A stretch of 64,000 nucleotides of DNA. It comes from Haematococcus lacustris. Lineage: Eukaryota; Chlorophyta; Chlorophyceae; Chlamydomonadales; Haematococcaceae. Where the stretch lies: positions 9,362,246 to 9,426,245 of the forward strand of contig JASKMD010000014.1 in the NCBI GenBank assembly GCA_030144725.1. The letters run 5' to 3'. Positions within the stretch are counted from its first letter, which is position 1, and every line of letters starts with the position of its first letter. Positions 9,363-20,064 of this stretch are shown one piece after another. The position numbers and the translations under genes are program-made. The notes beneath the pieces are model-generated. The model was not told the origin of the DNA. It was given only the letters and a program-made list of their open reading frames with translations, and made no database searches.

Positions 9363-12078
9363 TCAATCAAACAAGTCACAGCGTGCTGCTGCTGCTGCCA
9401 CTGCTGCTGCTGCCACTGCTGCATCTGCATCTGCTTCTGCTGCTGCCACTGCCTCTGCTACTGCCCCTGCCCCTGCCACTGCCTCTGCCCCTGCTGTGCC
9501 GGGTGCCACTGGCCCTGCCCCTGCCTCTGCCCCTGCTGTGGCGGGTGCCACTGGCCCTGCCCCTGCCACAGCCCCTGCTGCCCCTGCTGCCCCTGCTGCC
9601 ACCACTGCGCCACCACGGCGTCTACCCTTTGCCTTTGCCTCTGCCTTTGCCCCTGCCTTTGCCCCTGCCTTTGCCCCTGCCTTTGCCCCTGCCTTTGCCC
9701 CTGCCCCTGCCCCTGCCCCTGCCCCTGCCCCTGCCCCTGCCCCTGCCCCTGCTGCCCCTGCTGCTGCCCCTGCCGCCCCTGCTGCTCCTGCTGCTGCCTC
9801 TGCCGCCACTGCTGCCCCTGCTGCTGCCCCTTCCGCCCCTGCTGCCCCTGCTGCTGCCCCTGCCGCCCCTGCTGCTCCTGCTGCTGCCTCTGCCGCCACT
9901 GCTGCCCCTGCTGCTGCCCCTTCCGCCCCTGCTGCCCCTGCTGCTGCCTCTGCCGCCTCTGCTGCCCCTGCTGCCAAGCCTGTCATTAGCGCAGCGGCGA
10001 GCTCCTCTACCTCTGCCCCTGCTTCTCGGCCTGCAGGCCTCTTCTTGGCACCCCCGCCTCCCAGAGCCTTACGCTTGGCTGCAGCTGGTGTGGTGTGAGC
10101 TGCATTGGCAGCTGCCTTGCCCCCTCGGCGAGGGGGTGAAGCTGGGCCTGCCTGCTGCCCTGCACTGCTGGCATCCTGCAGCTCCAGCAACAGCTTCGCC
10201 TTGTGCTCCACAAGCCGGGTCTGGGTCGTCAACTGCACACAACAAGGTGGCAATATGAAGCTTGGAAGGTATGGCATGGGATATGGTATGGTAGGGAATG
10301 GCAGGGTAATCACGTTACATATTAGCTACTTGCCTTCCACCAGGATTGGTCCTGGGTGCATGCCTCCAACAGCAGCGTCTTGGCCTTCGCCTCCGTCGCC
10401 ACCTGCACAGCATCAAGCAAAGCACACATACTCGGCCAACATGTAAAATTGCAGACCTCAACCAGCATTGCAATGAGGTACTCACAGGGTCTGCATTGCT
10501 GCCGGCGGGGATAGACCTTGCTAGGTCACGGGCCACCTCGTCAAACTGGTCATAGAATGTCTGGGACATTGCTTTCCAGGCCTTGGCAGCTTCAGGGTGC
10601 TTGCCTTCTGGCGTCTTGTCTGGTTTCTTCCAGTTCTCTGCGATCAGGGGTGCACGAAATGTCATGGGTTAGTCCCACAGGGTTCTGGCCCCTCACCACA
10701 GGGTCCAGCTGCACACCTACAGGGTCCTGGCACCACGCCACAGGGTCCTGCTGCACACCCACAGGGTTCTGGCACCTCACCACAGGGTCCAGCTGCACAC
10801 CTACAGGGTTATGGCACCTCACCACAGGGTTCTGGCCTACAGGGTCCTAGCACCTCACCACAGGGTCCTGGTACCTCACCACAGGGTTCTGGCCCCTCAC
10901 CACAGGGTCCTGGCATCTCACCACAGGGTTCTGGCTCCACTCACCTGAGGCTGCTTTCAGCTGAGCAGCTAAGGGCAGGAATGGCTCCATGTCAGTGGGC
11001 ACAACATCGTCATTGCTGTACGGGGTGCCTGCAGCCACCGCTGCTGCCTTGGCTTCCAACAACCGGCAGCCAAACTTCGACTCCCACCCTCCATCTGCCT
11101 TCTGGATCTCTGCTGTCTTACGAGCTGTCCTCGGCACACGGGCCAGCTGCTTAGGTGTGGTCGGACGTCTGACCCAATCGTATGACCTACACGTTCAAGG
11201 GTACCAGTCCGATGATGAGGACTTGTACTAATGACGCAGTGGGTTGCATGCTATGGGTGCATGATGGGTGGATGCATGCTATGGGTTGCATGCTATGGGT
11301 GCATGATGGTTGGATGCATGCAACCCACTTTTTGAATGCCGCCAGCAACATCCAGTAGCTCAGCAAAGCCAGGTAGGCTGGGTTGGCCTTGGTGAATTCC
11401 TTCCATACGAGGCCGATGATTGCCCGCATGGGGACATTCCACTTGGCCTCCACCGAGTTGCTGCCCAGTTTGGGGTATTCCCCTGGTACACAGCCGGGGA
11501 TGGTGTACTGCACAACACACACAAAGACTGATTCACTAACATTCACATCAGAGAGCAAATTAGGTTGGTTACATGGCTACACCATTCATTGCACAATCAC
11601 CTGGCCCACAGAACGCGGGCACCACATCCGGATGTAATCGGGGGCGAACTTGCCCCAGAGCTTGACGGCATCTTGCTGCAAGGATGCATTGGGTATAGAT
11701 AACCAAGGTGACATGGGCAGTAATGAATTGTGGCTATGGTCAATTGTTGCGTGAGCACTACACTAACCTCATATTTGCCCAACACACTGAAGGGCTTGTC
11801 GGCGTTAGGTGCATGATGTTTGTACTGAAATCACACGGGAACGATGGGTCATGGTTATCAAAGGACATTGAGGCACATGCAACGTGACCACAGCAAATCA
11901 GGCAGCATAGGCACGCAACACAATGCTCACCTGCGCCAGGATGATCTTACTGAACTCATCGGGGACCTGCTTCCCTCCTTTGCGCGCCCGTTTCTTGGCT
12001 GGCCTATGCTTCTGCTTCTCTTCCTCCTCCTCCTCCTCCTCCCCCTCCATCTCCTCCTCCTCCGCCCCCTCACCCTCC
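9363..12078 (-). CDS. multi-exon nuclear-type protein, 5' exon interrupted by a retrotransposon
   Basis: Exons on the minus strand: 11931-12078 (truncated by the LTR), 11768-11824, 11601-11675, 11325-11507, 10945-11149, 10486-10637, 10334-10402, 9363-10232. Phases agree throughout; the 10945-11149 acceptor is a tandem AAGCAG and the least sure. The preserved product is about 585 aa: an acidic run (GEGAEEEEMEGEEEEE), a basic NLS-like patch (KHRPAKKRARKGGKQ), a conserved-looking Trp-rich segment (KLWGKFAPDYIRMWCPRS, AIIGLVWKEFTKANPAYLALL), a Lys/Glu-rich helical part (ENWKKPDKTPEGKHPEAAKAW), then a 230-residue Ala/Gly/Lys low-complexity C-terminus ending CDLFD. Likely nuclear; function unknown. 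The exon 10334-10402 ends at AG|GCAAGT, a GC-AG intron. The true start is lost beyond the insertion. Confidence 0.6.
9383..9970. repeat. GCTGCTGCCCCT-type coding repeat
   Basis: Degenerate trinucleotide/hexanucleotide array (GCTGCTGCCCCTGC…; CCTTTGCCCCTG and CCCTGC sub-blocks at about 9640-9750) forming the Ala/Gly/Lys-rich end of the minus-strand gene. A unit of about 108 bp is duplicated around 9750-9940. The plus-strand Cys- and Leu/Pro-rich frames are artefacts. Confidence 0.85.
10674..10940. repeat. second block of the ACAGGGTCCTG minisatellite, filling an intron
   Basis: About 13 units of the same minisatellite as 2902-4641, here without the 44-bp dimer. It fills about 265 of the 307 bp of the intron 10638-10944 of the minus-strand gene, leaving only the donor GTGAGTGG and a 35-bp branch/acceptor region. 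Many units read CCCTGTGGTGAGG on the transcribed strand and so contain extra GTGAG donors. Confidence 0.9.
11240..11324. repeat. 42-bp tandem repeat next to an exon end
   Basis: Two copies of a unit like GGGTTGCATGCTATGGGTGC plus GATGG(G/T)TGGATGCATG. It begins at the donor of exon 11325-11507, so the splice site is part of the repeat. Confidence 0.75.
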
Positions 12079-12383
12079 TGTAGTAGCGAGTAAGATTTAA
12101 TCTTACTTGGCTACCCGATACGATAACTTCCGAGTCGACCGCACATGCGCTCGCGACCGCGTCACATGTCCCGGCCAAGGGTGATGCCTTGGACCGTGAC
12201 ATGTGCGCTCCGAGCGTGACCCGTCACCGCCTATGCGGTGAGGGGACGACTATATAACCCCGCTCACCTCCGGACTGGCATAATTCAGTGTGCAGCACAA
12301 ACCGACCGAGTGCTAGAGGTGCAACTCCTCTCAGTAGCCGGCTACACTACTCTCTCCGCTACGCCTCCGTCAACGCGGCTACA
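12079..12383 (+). repeat. 5' LTR (305 bp)
   Basis: Begins TGTAGTAG and ends GGCTACA, giving the 5-bp terminal inverted repeat TGTAG/CTACA. The same sequence recurs at 18054-18358, exactly 5975 bp away, directly after a polypurine tract. The right border was set by that inverted repeat and by the TGG of the following primer-binding site. Confidence 0.88.
12251..12257 (+). promoter_or_regulatory. TATA box of the LTR promoter
   Basis: TATATAA in the LTR, about 130 bp before the LTR end and followed by a GC-rich stretch; the equivalent is at 18226-18232. Position fits a U3/R boundary with transcription starting about 30 bp downstream. Confidence 0.6.
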
Positions 12384-12385
12384 TC

Positions 12386-12401
12386 TGGTCCCCGACCGGT
12401 G
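12386..12401 (+). other. putative primer-binding site
   Basis: TGGTCCCCGACCGGTG starts 2 bp after the LTR; TGG is complementary to a tRNA CCA end. I cannot name the tRNA. Confidence 0.5.
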
Positions 12402-12406
12402 TCGAC

Positions 12407-14089
12407 ATGACGAAGTCGAAGTCCAAGCAAGCTGCCAAACGTGTAAGTGCGTAGCTAACGCTTAGACCTCGCGATAAACCTTAGACAGCAGTTCAACGCA
12501 CCCGCGTTGACCAACGCTGCCAGCGTTGACCAGCCTTAACTCCCGTGCAAACCCGTGCAGAAAAACACCCCACCCGAGCCTCCGGCTACTCACCCGCCCC
12601 CGATTCAAACAACTCCGCCCTTGCGGGACCCTGACACGTCCGCAAATCACACTTCGGCGTTAGAGGCGTTAGCAGCCGCTGCAGCTGCCCCGTCTCCGTG
12701 CGTGTCCACTACCATTATCCCTGCTGCTTCGCAAGCTCTTGCTGCTGCAGATATTTCGTCCGAGCTGCAAAAGTTACAAAGTAAGTTTGAATTCAAGCTG
12801 CCATGCCTGCCAGCATTTCGCGACGTGCGATTGCATCGATTGTGCGCACGAGGGCAGCACGCACGACAGCCGCAGCCAATGGTGCAGCCGGTGTAGGTGC
12901 TCAAAATGTTGACCAGCCCGCACATGGTGACCAGCCCGCACATGGTGATCAGCCCGCACGCACTCGCAGAGCTGTCCGCACTAACACTCGTGGTGCTCAT
13001 CGTGCAGTCCGTCAAAATCCCGCTCCTACCGGCCCTGGAGGGGCTCCCGCTCCACCGCCCGCTCAAACACCCGCCCCTAACCCCACCTCCGCGACGTCCA
13101 AGTCGGCCCCCACCCTTCCCACCATCACCGTCACCTCCGTTCAGTCCCCCGAGCAAACAGCCCGCATCGCCGCGCACAAAGCCACCGTGGTGGTCTTGTG
13201 TGCCTCGTGGGACGCGCCGGATGCGGTGAAGGCGGTTACGTTCTTCAACTCCATCAAGGGTGGAGACGAGATGGTCGACATCGTCAATCGAGAGATGACT
13301 ACCACCTTGACCTTGGACCGCGCAATGGTTGCGGTAACCGAGGTCTTTGCCTCTGAGGTTCGTGCCCCGTCCGAGCGTGCCCTTGATGTCTTGTTTGCTG
13401 GCAAGTATCATGCTAAAGGCACGATTGCTAGTTACAATGCCTCATTCCGAGCACTCATCAGGGACTGCCCTCAGTTGGACATGGCTGTCATCTTGCGCTT
13501 CTACATGTCAGGTTTGCCTGATGCATTCAAGGGCCCATGTGCATGCACCGTGCTAGGTGAACCATTCACCACCATTGAGCCCCTGTATCAGCATGCTCTA
13601 GGTGTTGAAATGCGCTTCAAGGCAGAGGCAGCTATTAAGAAGCCTCCTGTGCATGCTACCCCGTTGCCTGCCCGCAAGCCCTTTGTGCATGCTGCCCGTT
13701 CTCAGAAAAGGAAGCCCGTTCCCGCCACCGCCGCAGCCGTGGTTGCTCCCGCCCCCGCCCCCGTCACTCCGGAGCCTGGTGCTCGGCAACCTGCTCGCCG
13801 CGTAGCAGCCCGCACATCCGCTGCAGCCTCGCCCAACGGTCAAGCTACCCGCACACCCCGCCAATCCCGCCTTGACAAAGGCGAAGTGCAGGGTACGGAT
13901 CTGTCCGGAATCTACCACGCCACGGAGGATCGCCGCCTCACCGAGGCGGAAGTGGACTCTCTGGTGAAGCGCGGAATGTGTTTTAACTGTCAGCGGGGTA
14001 AGCACCGGGCTGCAAATTGCACATTCACTCGCCCCCACGGCCGCAAGGATGGGAAGGTGGTGAATGGGGAAGTAGTTCCGTTCCACTAG
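12407..14089 (+). CDS. gag: Gag polyprotein (copy 1), possibly spliced leader exons
   Basis: The main open frame is 12803-14089 (428 codons from an ATG at 12803). It has a Pro/Ala/Arg-rich N-terminus, a capsid-like helical middle (for example FNSIKGGDEMVDIV and YNASFRALIRDCPQLDMAV) and a CCHC zinc knuckle CFNCQRGKHRAANC at residues 393-406, which binds the genomic RNA. Upstream, an ATG at 12407 (MTKSKSKQAAKR) meets a consensus GTAAGT donor. An acceptor at 12560 opens 220 nt of Pro/Ala-rich frame, and a second GTAAGT donor at 12781 with an acceptor at 12857 joins in phase to Gag. Both intron calls are inference; unspliced initiation at 12803 is the alternative. Gag ends with UAG at 14087-14089, in frame with pol. 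Confidence 0.85.
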
Positions 14090-17000
14090 GATGTTGCCTT
14101 GCATGTCAATGACCCGCATGCAAGGAACCCGACTCAAACACCCACATCGTGCTTTGCCCGCTCATTTGTCGACCACATTGAGCATGTAGTCGGTGGTTGT
14201 TTTGATGTTGATACAAGTGGCACGCCGTGTAATGTCACTTCATCATTCCTCCAGGGTCGCAACACGCTGATGTTTCCATCCCCGTTGCATGCCGAGTCCG
14301 TTGTTCGTGCATATGTTGTTGCTCAACCACATGCACCCACAACTGTTGCCATGTTCTTACCCACCGCGCACAATGCGACACATGATGTGCTTCGCAAGCA
14401 TGGCTTCCGCGTCATTGCTGATTATGCACGCACTTCCGATGTGCTTGTCAAACCACCACCGCACCTTCCACACCTTGATGTCCATCATGGCTTGCCATAT
14501 GACATGCAAATGTGGTTGAGTCCGACACATGCACGTTGCAATGCCGCTTCGCATGGAGTCACCCATGTCCACAAATGCACGGTGTCTGGTGCATCTGCAA
14601 ATGCACTCTTTGATAGTGGTGCATCGCATTCTTTTGTATCTGAAGCATTTGCCGCATCCGCACAGTTTCACTTGCGCCGCACACATGTGAATACCGTTGA
14701 GCTTGCTGATGGCACAAGCACCCTTCAAGTGAGGGGGGAATGCATGGCACGATTGAAATTGCCATGTGTTCATGATGCCTTGTTTGCCACTGTCCGATTG
14801 CTTGTGTTACCGCACACACCACACGGCATTGACCTGATATTAGGCAATGATTTTATGTCCCAATTTCAAGTTCAACTTGACTTTGGTCATGAGCCTATGG
14901 TCACAATGCACTCCAAGGGTAAACAATTCACATTGAAATCCCGCACCCTTGTCCGTAAACCGAAAGTGGCGCATGCAAGTACAAACCTTATTACCGAAGC
15001 CCTACGTAAGGGTTTGTCCGCTACAATGATATCCACCCGGTCCGCCACCAAAGAGGTTAGGAAAGGTGGAGAGTCTATGATGTTCTGGGTACAAGCCGAT
15101 TATAAGCCCCGAATTCCCGATTCCGCCAAAGCACCCGCAAAGCCCGCGCAACCTACGAACACCCCCTCCGCCCCTTTGCTTTCCGAGTCCGAGCTCCGTG
15201 GACTCCTGGACCGTCACAAAGGGGTCTTCAACGACATCCCCGCTGGCCTTCCGCCGTCAAGAGGAGTCGGCCATACTATACCGCTGGAACCTGGTGCGAA
15301 ACCACCATTCAAAGGTATGTACCGCCTCTCTCCCCTTGAGTATGCCGAAGTTAAGAAACAAATATCCGATTTATTATCAAAGGGTTGGATACGCCCAAGC
15401 TCCTCTCCGTATGGGGCTCCTGTGTTATTCGTGGCCAAGAAAGATGGCACCCTCCGCATGTGTGTTGATTACCGGGCTTTGAATTCTATGACCGTCCGCA
15501 ACCGTTACCCGATGCCCCGAATTGAGGATTTGTTTGATAAGTTATCCGGTGCTAAGGTCTTTTCCTCTATTGACCTTCAGTCCGGTTACCATCAAATCCG
15601 CATTACACCCGAAGACATACCAAAGACCGCTTTCCGGACCCCATTTGGTCATTATGAGTACTTAGTATTGTGCTTTGGTCTTACTAATGCTCCCGCTACC
15701 TTCCAAGCCGAGATGAACCGTATCTTCTCCGATTACATCAACGACTTCGTCGTTGTGTACTTGGATGATATTCTCATTTATTCCAAATCCGCCGCCGATC
15801 ACGCCAAACATCTTGATCTTGTACTCAAGCGCCTCCGTGAACATGAACTCTACGCCAAGCTTAAGAAATGTGACTTCAACAAGCCGGAAGTCAACTTCTT
15901 GGGTCATGTCGTTTGCGCCGAGGGTATCAAGGTTGATCCGTCTAAGGTTAAAGTCGTGGCCGAATGGCCCGCACCAACCTCCGTCTCCGAGCTACGTTCC
16001 TTCCTTGGTCTTGCTAACTACTTCCGACGCTTCATGCAAGGTTACAGCAAGCGAGTGGCTGTCTTGCATGACTTGACCAAAGCATCGGTTCCCTTCGTGT
16101 GGACACCTTCTTGTCAAGCGGCGTTTGAAGGGGTTAAGCACTCACTCACTTCCGCTCCCGTTCTTGCATTGCCTGACTTCACCAAACCATTTGAGTTGAT
16201 TGCTGATGCATCACTTGATGGTATTGGGGCAGTCTTGCAACAAGAGGGTCGTCCGTTAGCATATCACAGCCGTAAGCTTTCATCCGCCGAACGCAACTAT
16301 ACCACCGGAGAGCAAGAGCTCTTAGCCGTACACGATGCCTTGCAAGTGTGGCGTTGCTACCTTGAAGGGTCCGAGGTTACCTTAGTGACTGACCACAACC
16401 CGAACACTTTCTTGAATACCCAGGCCCTTCTCTCTCGCCGGCAAGCGAGATGGATGGAGTTTCTGGCTCGTTTTAAATATAAGTGGCTTTACCGACCTGG
16501 TCGCTCTAATGTAGCTGATCCGATCTCCCGAAACCCAACGTTGCACCGACCAAGTGCACAATGTTCCGCCATCCGTTCACCACAGTCAGATCTTAACGAA
16601 GAAATCATGAGGGGTTACCGAAAAGATGATTGGTACCTTGATCCAACCAATACCGCTGGTCTAACCAGGTCCCGTGGCTTATGGTTCAAGGGTGGACGGG
16701 TTGCTGTCCCTTGCCTCCGACCTCTCATCCTCCGCATCCTGAATGACCACCATGATAGTCCATGGTCCGGTCATCCAGGCAGAGACCGCACCCTTGACTT
16801 GGTTGAACGACATTTTTGGTGGCCAACTCTCCGTGCCGATGTTGAACGCTATGTTGCACATTGTGACAAGTGCCAACGAAGCAAACCCCGTGGAGGTCGT
16901 GTTCCGGGCACCTTGCAACCGCTACCCATACCCAACGATCCGTGGGAAAGTGTCACCGTTGACTTTGTCACGGGGCTACCGCGCACGTTGCATGGGTACG

Positions 17001-18058
17001 ATGCAATCTGTGTCTTTGTGGACCGCCTTACTAAGATGACTCACTTTGTACCGTGCAAAAAGGCCATTACCGCTGAAGAGACTGCTGAGCTCTTTCTCCA
17101 ACATGTTGTGCGCCTTCATGGCGAACCAGCTACCTTGATATCCGATCGAGGCCCGCAATTTGCTGGACACTTAATGCATGGGTATCTCCGACGCCTTGGT
17201 ACACAATCCCGGCTCTCAACCGCATATCACCCGCAAACCGACGGCCAAACCGAACGAATGAACCGAGTGCTTGAGGAAATGCTAAGGTCTTTTGTGTCTC
17301 CCAACCTGAAAAATTGGGACACATTACTTCCTTTAGCAGAGTTTGCCGTTAATAATGCCAAGCAAGCAAGCACCGGCCATTCCCCGTTTTACCTTAATTA
17401 CGGCCGTCACCCCGCTACTCCGTTCTATCGTGACTTGAAGCTCACGACAGATATTCCTGTGGCCACCGAGAGAGCCGAAGTCATCCGCACCGCGCTCAAA
17501 CATGCTCAAGTGGCTATTGAGGCCGCTCAGCAACGACAAGCCGCCACTTACGATGTGGGCAAAGTTGATCAAAACTTCAACCCGGGTCAACAAGTATTGT
17601 TGAACACTAAGAACCTCCGCAGTGGTCCCCACCAAAAGCTTTTGCCAAGGTGGCTTGGTCCCTTTACCGTCATTGAACACGTGGGCCGAAATGCCGTGAG
17701 GCTGGAAATTCCTCCTCATATGGCAATTCACCCAGTGTTTCATGTGTCCCTTTTGCGAGCATACAAATCCGATGGCTCCGTTCAACCACCGAGTGTTGAA
17801 GTGCCCGAAGTATTGATCAACCCGACCGAGCCTGAAGTGCTCCCATACATTGTCGCCGAGCGCAAAGAGGTGCATTACCGAACACTCCGAAATAAGAACA
17901 AACGTTATGAAAAGCTTTTCTACCGAGTCCGTTATCCCGGGTTTTCCGAAGTCCACGATCAGTGGCTCCCGTCTGACCGAGTGCCGGCTGAGTCCGTAAG
18001 CAAGTACCGCTCCTTAGGTCCGTCCGGGACGTCCGAACTAAGGGGGGGCGACTTGTAG
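14090..18058 (+). CDS. pol: Pol polyprotein: protease, RT, RNase H, integrase, chromodomain-like tail (copy 1)
   Basis: Open from the codon after the gag UAG to a stop overlapping the 3' LTR start. Counting from codon 14099: aspartic protease LFDSGAS (Asp 172); reverse transcriptase with [11 protein letters not shown] and YLDD at 554-557; RNase H with ELIADAS (Asp 703) and VTDHNPNTF; integrase H2C2 zinc finger ending HCDKC (about 922), then catalytic D955, D1016 and E1052, giving the classic D-D(35)-E spacing; C-terminal [11 protein letters not shown] followed by a chromodomain-like segment (FYRVRYPGF…DQWLPSDRV). No ATG lies near the 5' end, so synthesis probably needs UAG readthrough from Gag. 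No frameshift; this copy looks competent. Confidence 0.93.
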   Translation, partial: DVALHVNDPHARNPTQTPTSCFARSFVDHIEHVVGGCFDVDTSGTPCNVTSSFLQGRNTLMFPSPLHAESVVRAYVVAQPHAPTTVAMFLPTAHNATHDVLRKHGFRVIADYARTSDVLVKPPPHLPHLDVHHGLPYDMQMWLSPTHARCNAASHGVTHVHKCTVSGASANALFDSGASHSFVSEAFAASAQFHLRRTHVNTVELADGTSTLQVRGECMARLKLPCVHDALFATVRLLVLPHTPHGIDLILGNDFMSQFQVQLDFGHEPMVTMHSKGKQFTLKSRTLVRKPKVAHASTNLITEALRKGLSATMISTRSATKEVRKGGESMMFWVQADYKPRIPDSAKAPAKPAQPTNTPSAPLLSESELRGLLDRHKGVFNDIPAGLPPSRGVGHTIPLEPGAKPPFKGMYRLSPLEYAEVKKQISDLLSKGWIRPSSSPYGAPVLFVAKKDGTLRMCVDYRALNSMTVRNRYPMPRIEDLFDKLSGAKVFSSIDLQSGYHQIRITPEDIPKTAFRTPFGHYEYLVLCFGLTNAPATFQAEMNRIFSDYINDFVVVYLDDILIYSKSAADHAKHLDLVLKRLREHELYAKLKKCDFNKPEVNFLGHVVCAEGIKVDPSKVKVVAEWPAPTSVSELRSFLGLANYFRRFMQGYSKRVAVLHDLTKASVPFVWTPSCQAAFEGVKHSLTSAPVLALPDFTKPFELIADASLDGIGAVLQQEGRPLAYHSRKLSSAERNYTTGEQELLAVHDALQVWRCYLEGSEVTLVTDHNPNTFLNTQALLSRRQARWMEFLARFKYKWLYRPGRSNVADPISRNPTLHRPSAQCSAIRSPQSDLNEEIMRGYRKDDWYLDPTNTAGLTRSRGLWFKGGRVAVPCLRPLILRILNDHHDSPWSGHPGRDRTLDLVERHFWWPTLRADVERYVAHCDKCQRSKPRGGRVPGTLQPLPIPNDPWESVTVDFVTGLPRTLHGYDAICVFVDRLTKMTHFVPCKKAITAEETAELFLQHVVRLHGEPATLISDRGPQFAGHLMHGYLRRLGTQSRLSTAYHPQTDGQTERMNRVLEEMLRSFVSPNLKNWDTLLPLAEFAVNNAKQASTGHSPFYLNYGRHPATPFYRDLKLTTDIPVATERAEVIRTALKHAQVAIEAAQQRQAATYDVGKVDQNFNPGQQVLLNTKNLRSGPHQKLLPRWLGPFTVIEHVGRNAVRLEIPPHMAIHPVFHVSLLRAYKSDGSVQPPSVEVPEVLINPTEPEVLPYIVAERKEVHYRTLRNKNKRYEKLFYRVRYPGFSEVHDQWLPSDRVPAESVSKYRSLGPSGTSELRGGDL

Positions 18059-18358
18059 TAGCGAGTAAGATTTAATCTTACTTGGCTACCCGATACGATA
18101 ACTTCCGAGTCGACCGCACATGCGCTCGCGACCGCGTCACATGTCCCGGCCAAGGGTGATGCCTTGGACCGTGACATGTGCGCTCCGAGCGTGACCCGTC
18201 ACCGCCTATGCGGTGAGGGGACGACTATATAACCCCGCTCACCTCCGGACTGGCATAATTCAGTGTGCAGCACAAACCGACCGAGTGCTAGAGGTGCAAC
18301 TCCTCTTAGTAGCCGGCTACACTACTCTCTCCGCTACGCCTCCGTCAACGCGGCTACA
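18054..18358 (+). repeat. LTR shared by both tandem copies
   Basis: It is the 3' LTR of copy 1 (polypurine tract immediately upstream) and the 5' LTR of copy 2 (primer-binding site immediately downstream). TATA at 18226-18232. One substitution noticed against 12079-12383. Confidence 0.9.
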
Positions 18359-18381
18359 TCTGGTCCCCGACCGGTGTCGAC

Positions 18382-20064
18382 ATGACGAAGTCGAAGTCCA
18401 AGCAAGCTGCCAAACGTGCAAGTGCGTAGCTAACGCTTAGACCTCGCGATAAACCTTAGACAGCAGTTCAACGCACCCGCGTTGACCAACGCTGCCAGCG
18501 TTGACCAGCCTTAACTCCCGTGCAAACCCGTGCAGAAAAACACCCCACCCGAGCCTCCGGCTACTCACCCGCCCCCGATTCAAACAACTCCGCCCTTGCG
18601 GGACCCTGACACGTCCGCAAATCACACTTCGGCGTTAGAGGCGTTAGCAGCCGCTGCAGCTGCCCCGTCTCCGTGCGTGTCCACTACCATTATCCCTGCT
18701 GCTTCGCAAGCTCTTGCTGCTGCAGATATTTCGTCCGAGCTGCAAAAGTTACAAAGTAAGTTTGAATTCAAACTGCCATGCCTGCCAGCATTTCGCGACG
18801 TGCGATTGCATCGATTGTGCGCACGAGGGCAGCACGCACGACAGCCGCAGCCAATGGTGCAGCCGGTGTAGGTGCTCAAAATGTTGACCAGCCCGCACAT
18901 GGTGACCAGCCCGCACATGGTGATCAGCCCGCACGCACTCGCAGAGCTGTCCGCACTAACACTCGTGGTGCTCATCGTGCAGTCCGTCAAAATCCCGCTC
19001 CTACCGGCCCTGGAGGGGCTCCCGCTCCACCGCCCGCTCAAACACCCGCCCCTAACCCCACCTCCGCGACGTCCAAGTCGGCCCCCACCCTTCCCACCAT
19101 CACCGTCACCTCCGTTCAGTCCCCCGAGCAAACAGCCCGCATCGCCGCGCACAAAGCCACCGTGGTGGTCTTGTGTGCCTCGTGGGACGCGCCGGATGCG
19201 GTGAAGGCGGTTACGTTCTTCAACTCCATCAAGGGTGGAGACGAGATGGTCGACATCGTCAATCGAGAGATGACTACCACCTTGACCTTGGACCGCGCAA
19301 TGGTTGCGGTAACCGAGGTCTTTGCCTTTGAGGTTCGTGCCCCGTCCGAGCGTGCCCTTGATGTCTTGTCTGCTGGCAAGTATCATGCTAAAGGCACGAT
19401 TGCTAGTTACAATGCCTCATTCCGAGCACTCATCAGGGACTGCCCTCAGTTGGACATGGCTGTCATCTTGCGCTTCTACATGTCAGGTTTGCCTGATGCA
19501 TTCAAGGGCCCATGTGCATGCACCGTGCTAGGTGAACCATTCACCACCATTGAGCCCCTGTATCAGCATGCTCTAGGTGTTGAAATGCGCTTCAAGGCAG
19601 AGGCAGCTATTAAGAAGCCTCCTGTGCATGCTACCCCGTTGCCTGCCCGCAAGCCCTTTGTGCATGCTGCCCGTTCTCAGAAAAGGAAGCCCGTTCCCGC
19701 CACCGCCGCAGCCGTGGTTGCTCCCGCCCCCGCCCCCGTCACTCCGGAGCCTGGTGCTCGGCAACCTGCTCGCCGCGTAGCAGCCCGCACATCCGCTGCA
19801 GCCTCGCCCAACGGTCAAGCTACCCGCACACCCCGCCAATCCCGCCTTGACAAAGGCGAAGTGCAGGGTACGGATCTGTCCGGAATCTACCACGCCACGG
19901 AGGATCGCCGCCTCACCGAGGCGGAAGTGGACTCTCTGGTGAAGCGCGGAATGTGTTTTAACTGTCAGCGGGGTAAGCACCGGGCTGCAAATTGCACATT
20001 CACTCGCCCCCACGGCCGCAAGGATGGGAAGGTGGTGAATGGGGAAGTAGTTCCGTTCCACTAG
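18382..20064 (+). CDS. gag: Gag polyprotein (copy 2)
   Basis: Main frame 18778-20064, 428 codons, same CCHC knuckle; differs from copy 1 by Ser-to-Phe and Phe-to-Ser changes near residues 184 and 200. The leader ATG at 18382 is followed by CGT|GCAAGT where copy 1 has CGT|GTAAGT, so the putative first intron would use a GC donor here. The UAG before pol is kept. Confidence 0.85.

Larger units (their letters stand above)
12079..18358 (+). mobile_element. complete Ty3/gypsy (chromovirus-like) LTR retrotransposon, copy 1
   Basis: 5' LTR 12079-12383, primer-binding site from 12386, gag, in-frame UAG, pol, polypurine tract at 18040-18048 and 3' LTR 18054-18358. The order protease-RT-RNase H-integrase defines Ty3/gypsy, and a chromodomain-like C-terminus suggests a chromovirus. 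LTRs differ at only one position that I found (about 12331 C versus 18306 T), so the insertion is young. It lies in an acidic exon of the minus-strand host gene. The expected 5-bp target duplication (left flank CCTCC) cannot be checked because the right end of the tandem pair is in gap 2. Confidence 0.93.

Noticed and set aside
9207..10258. Plus-strand Cys-rich and Leu/Pro-rich proteins
   Set aside because: Other-frame readings of the GCTGCTGCCCCT repeat; the minus strand has a non-repetitive coding part and matching splice sites.
12647..13411. 254-codon minus-strand ORF opposite gag (also 18622-19386)
   Set aside because: Antisense shadow of gag; composition follows the sense codons and there is no regulatory context.
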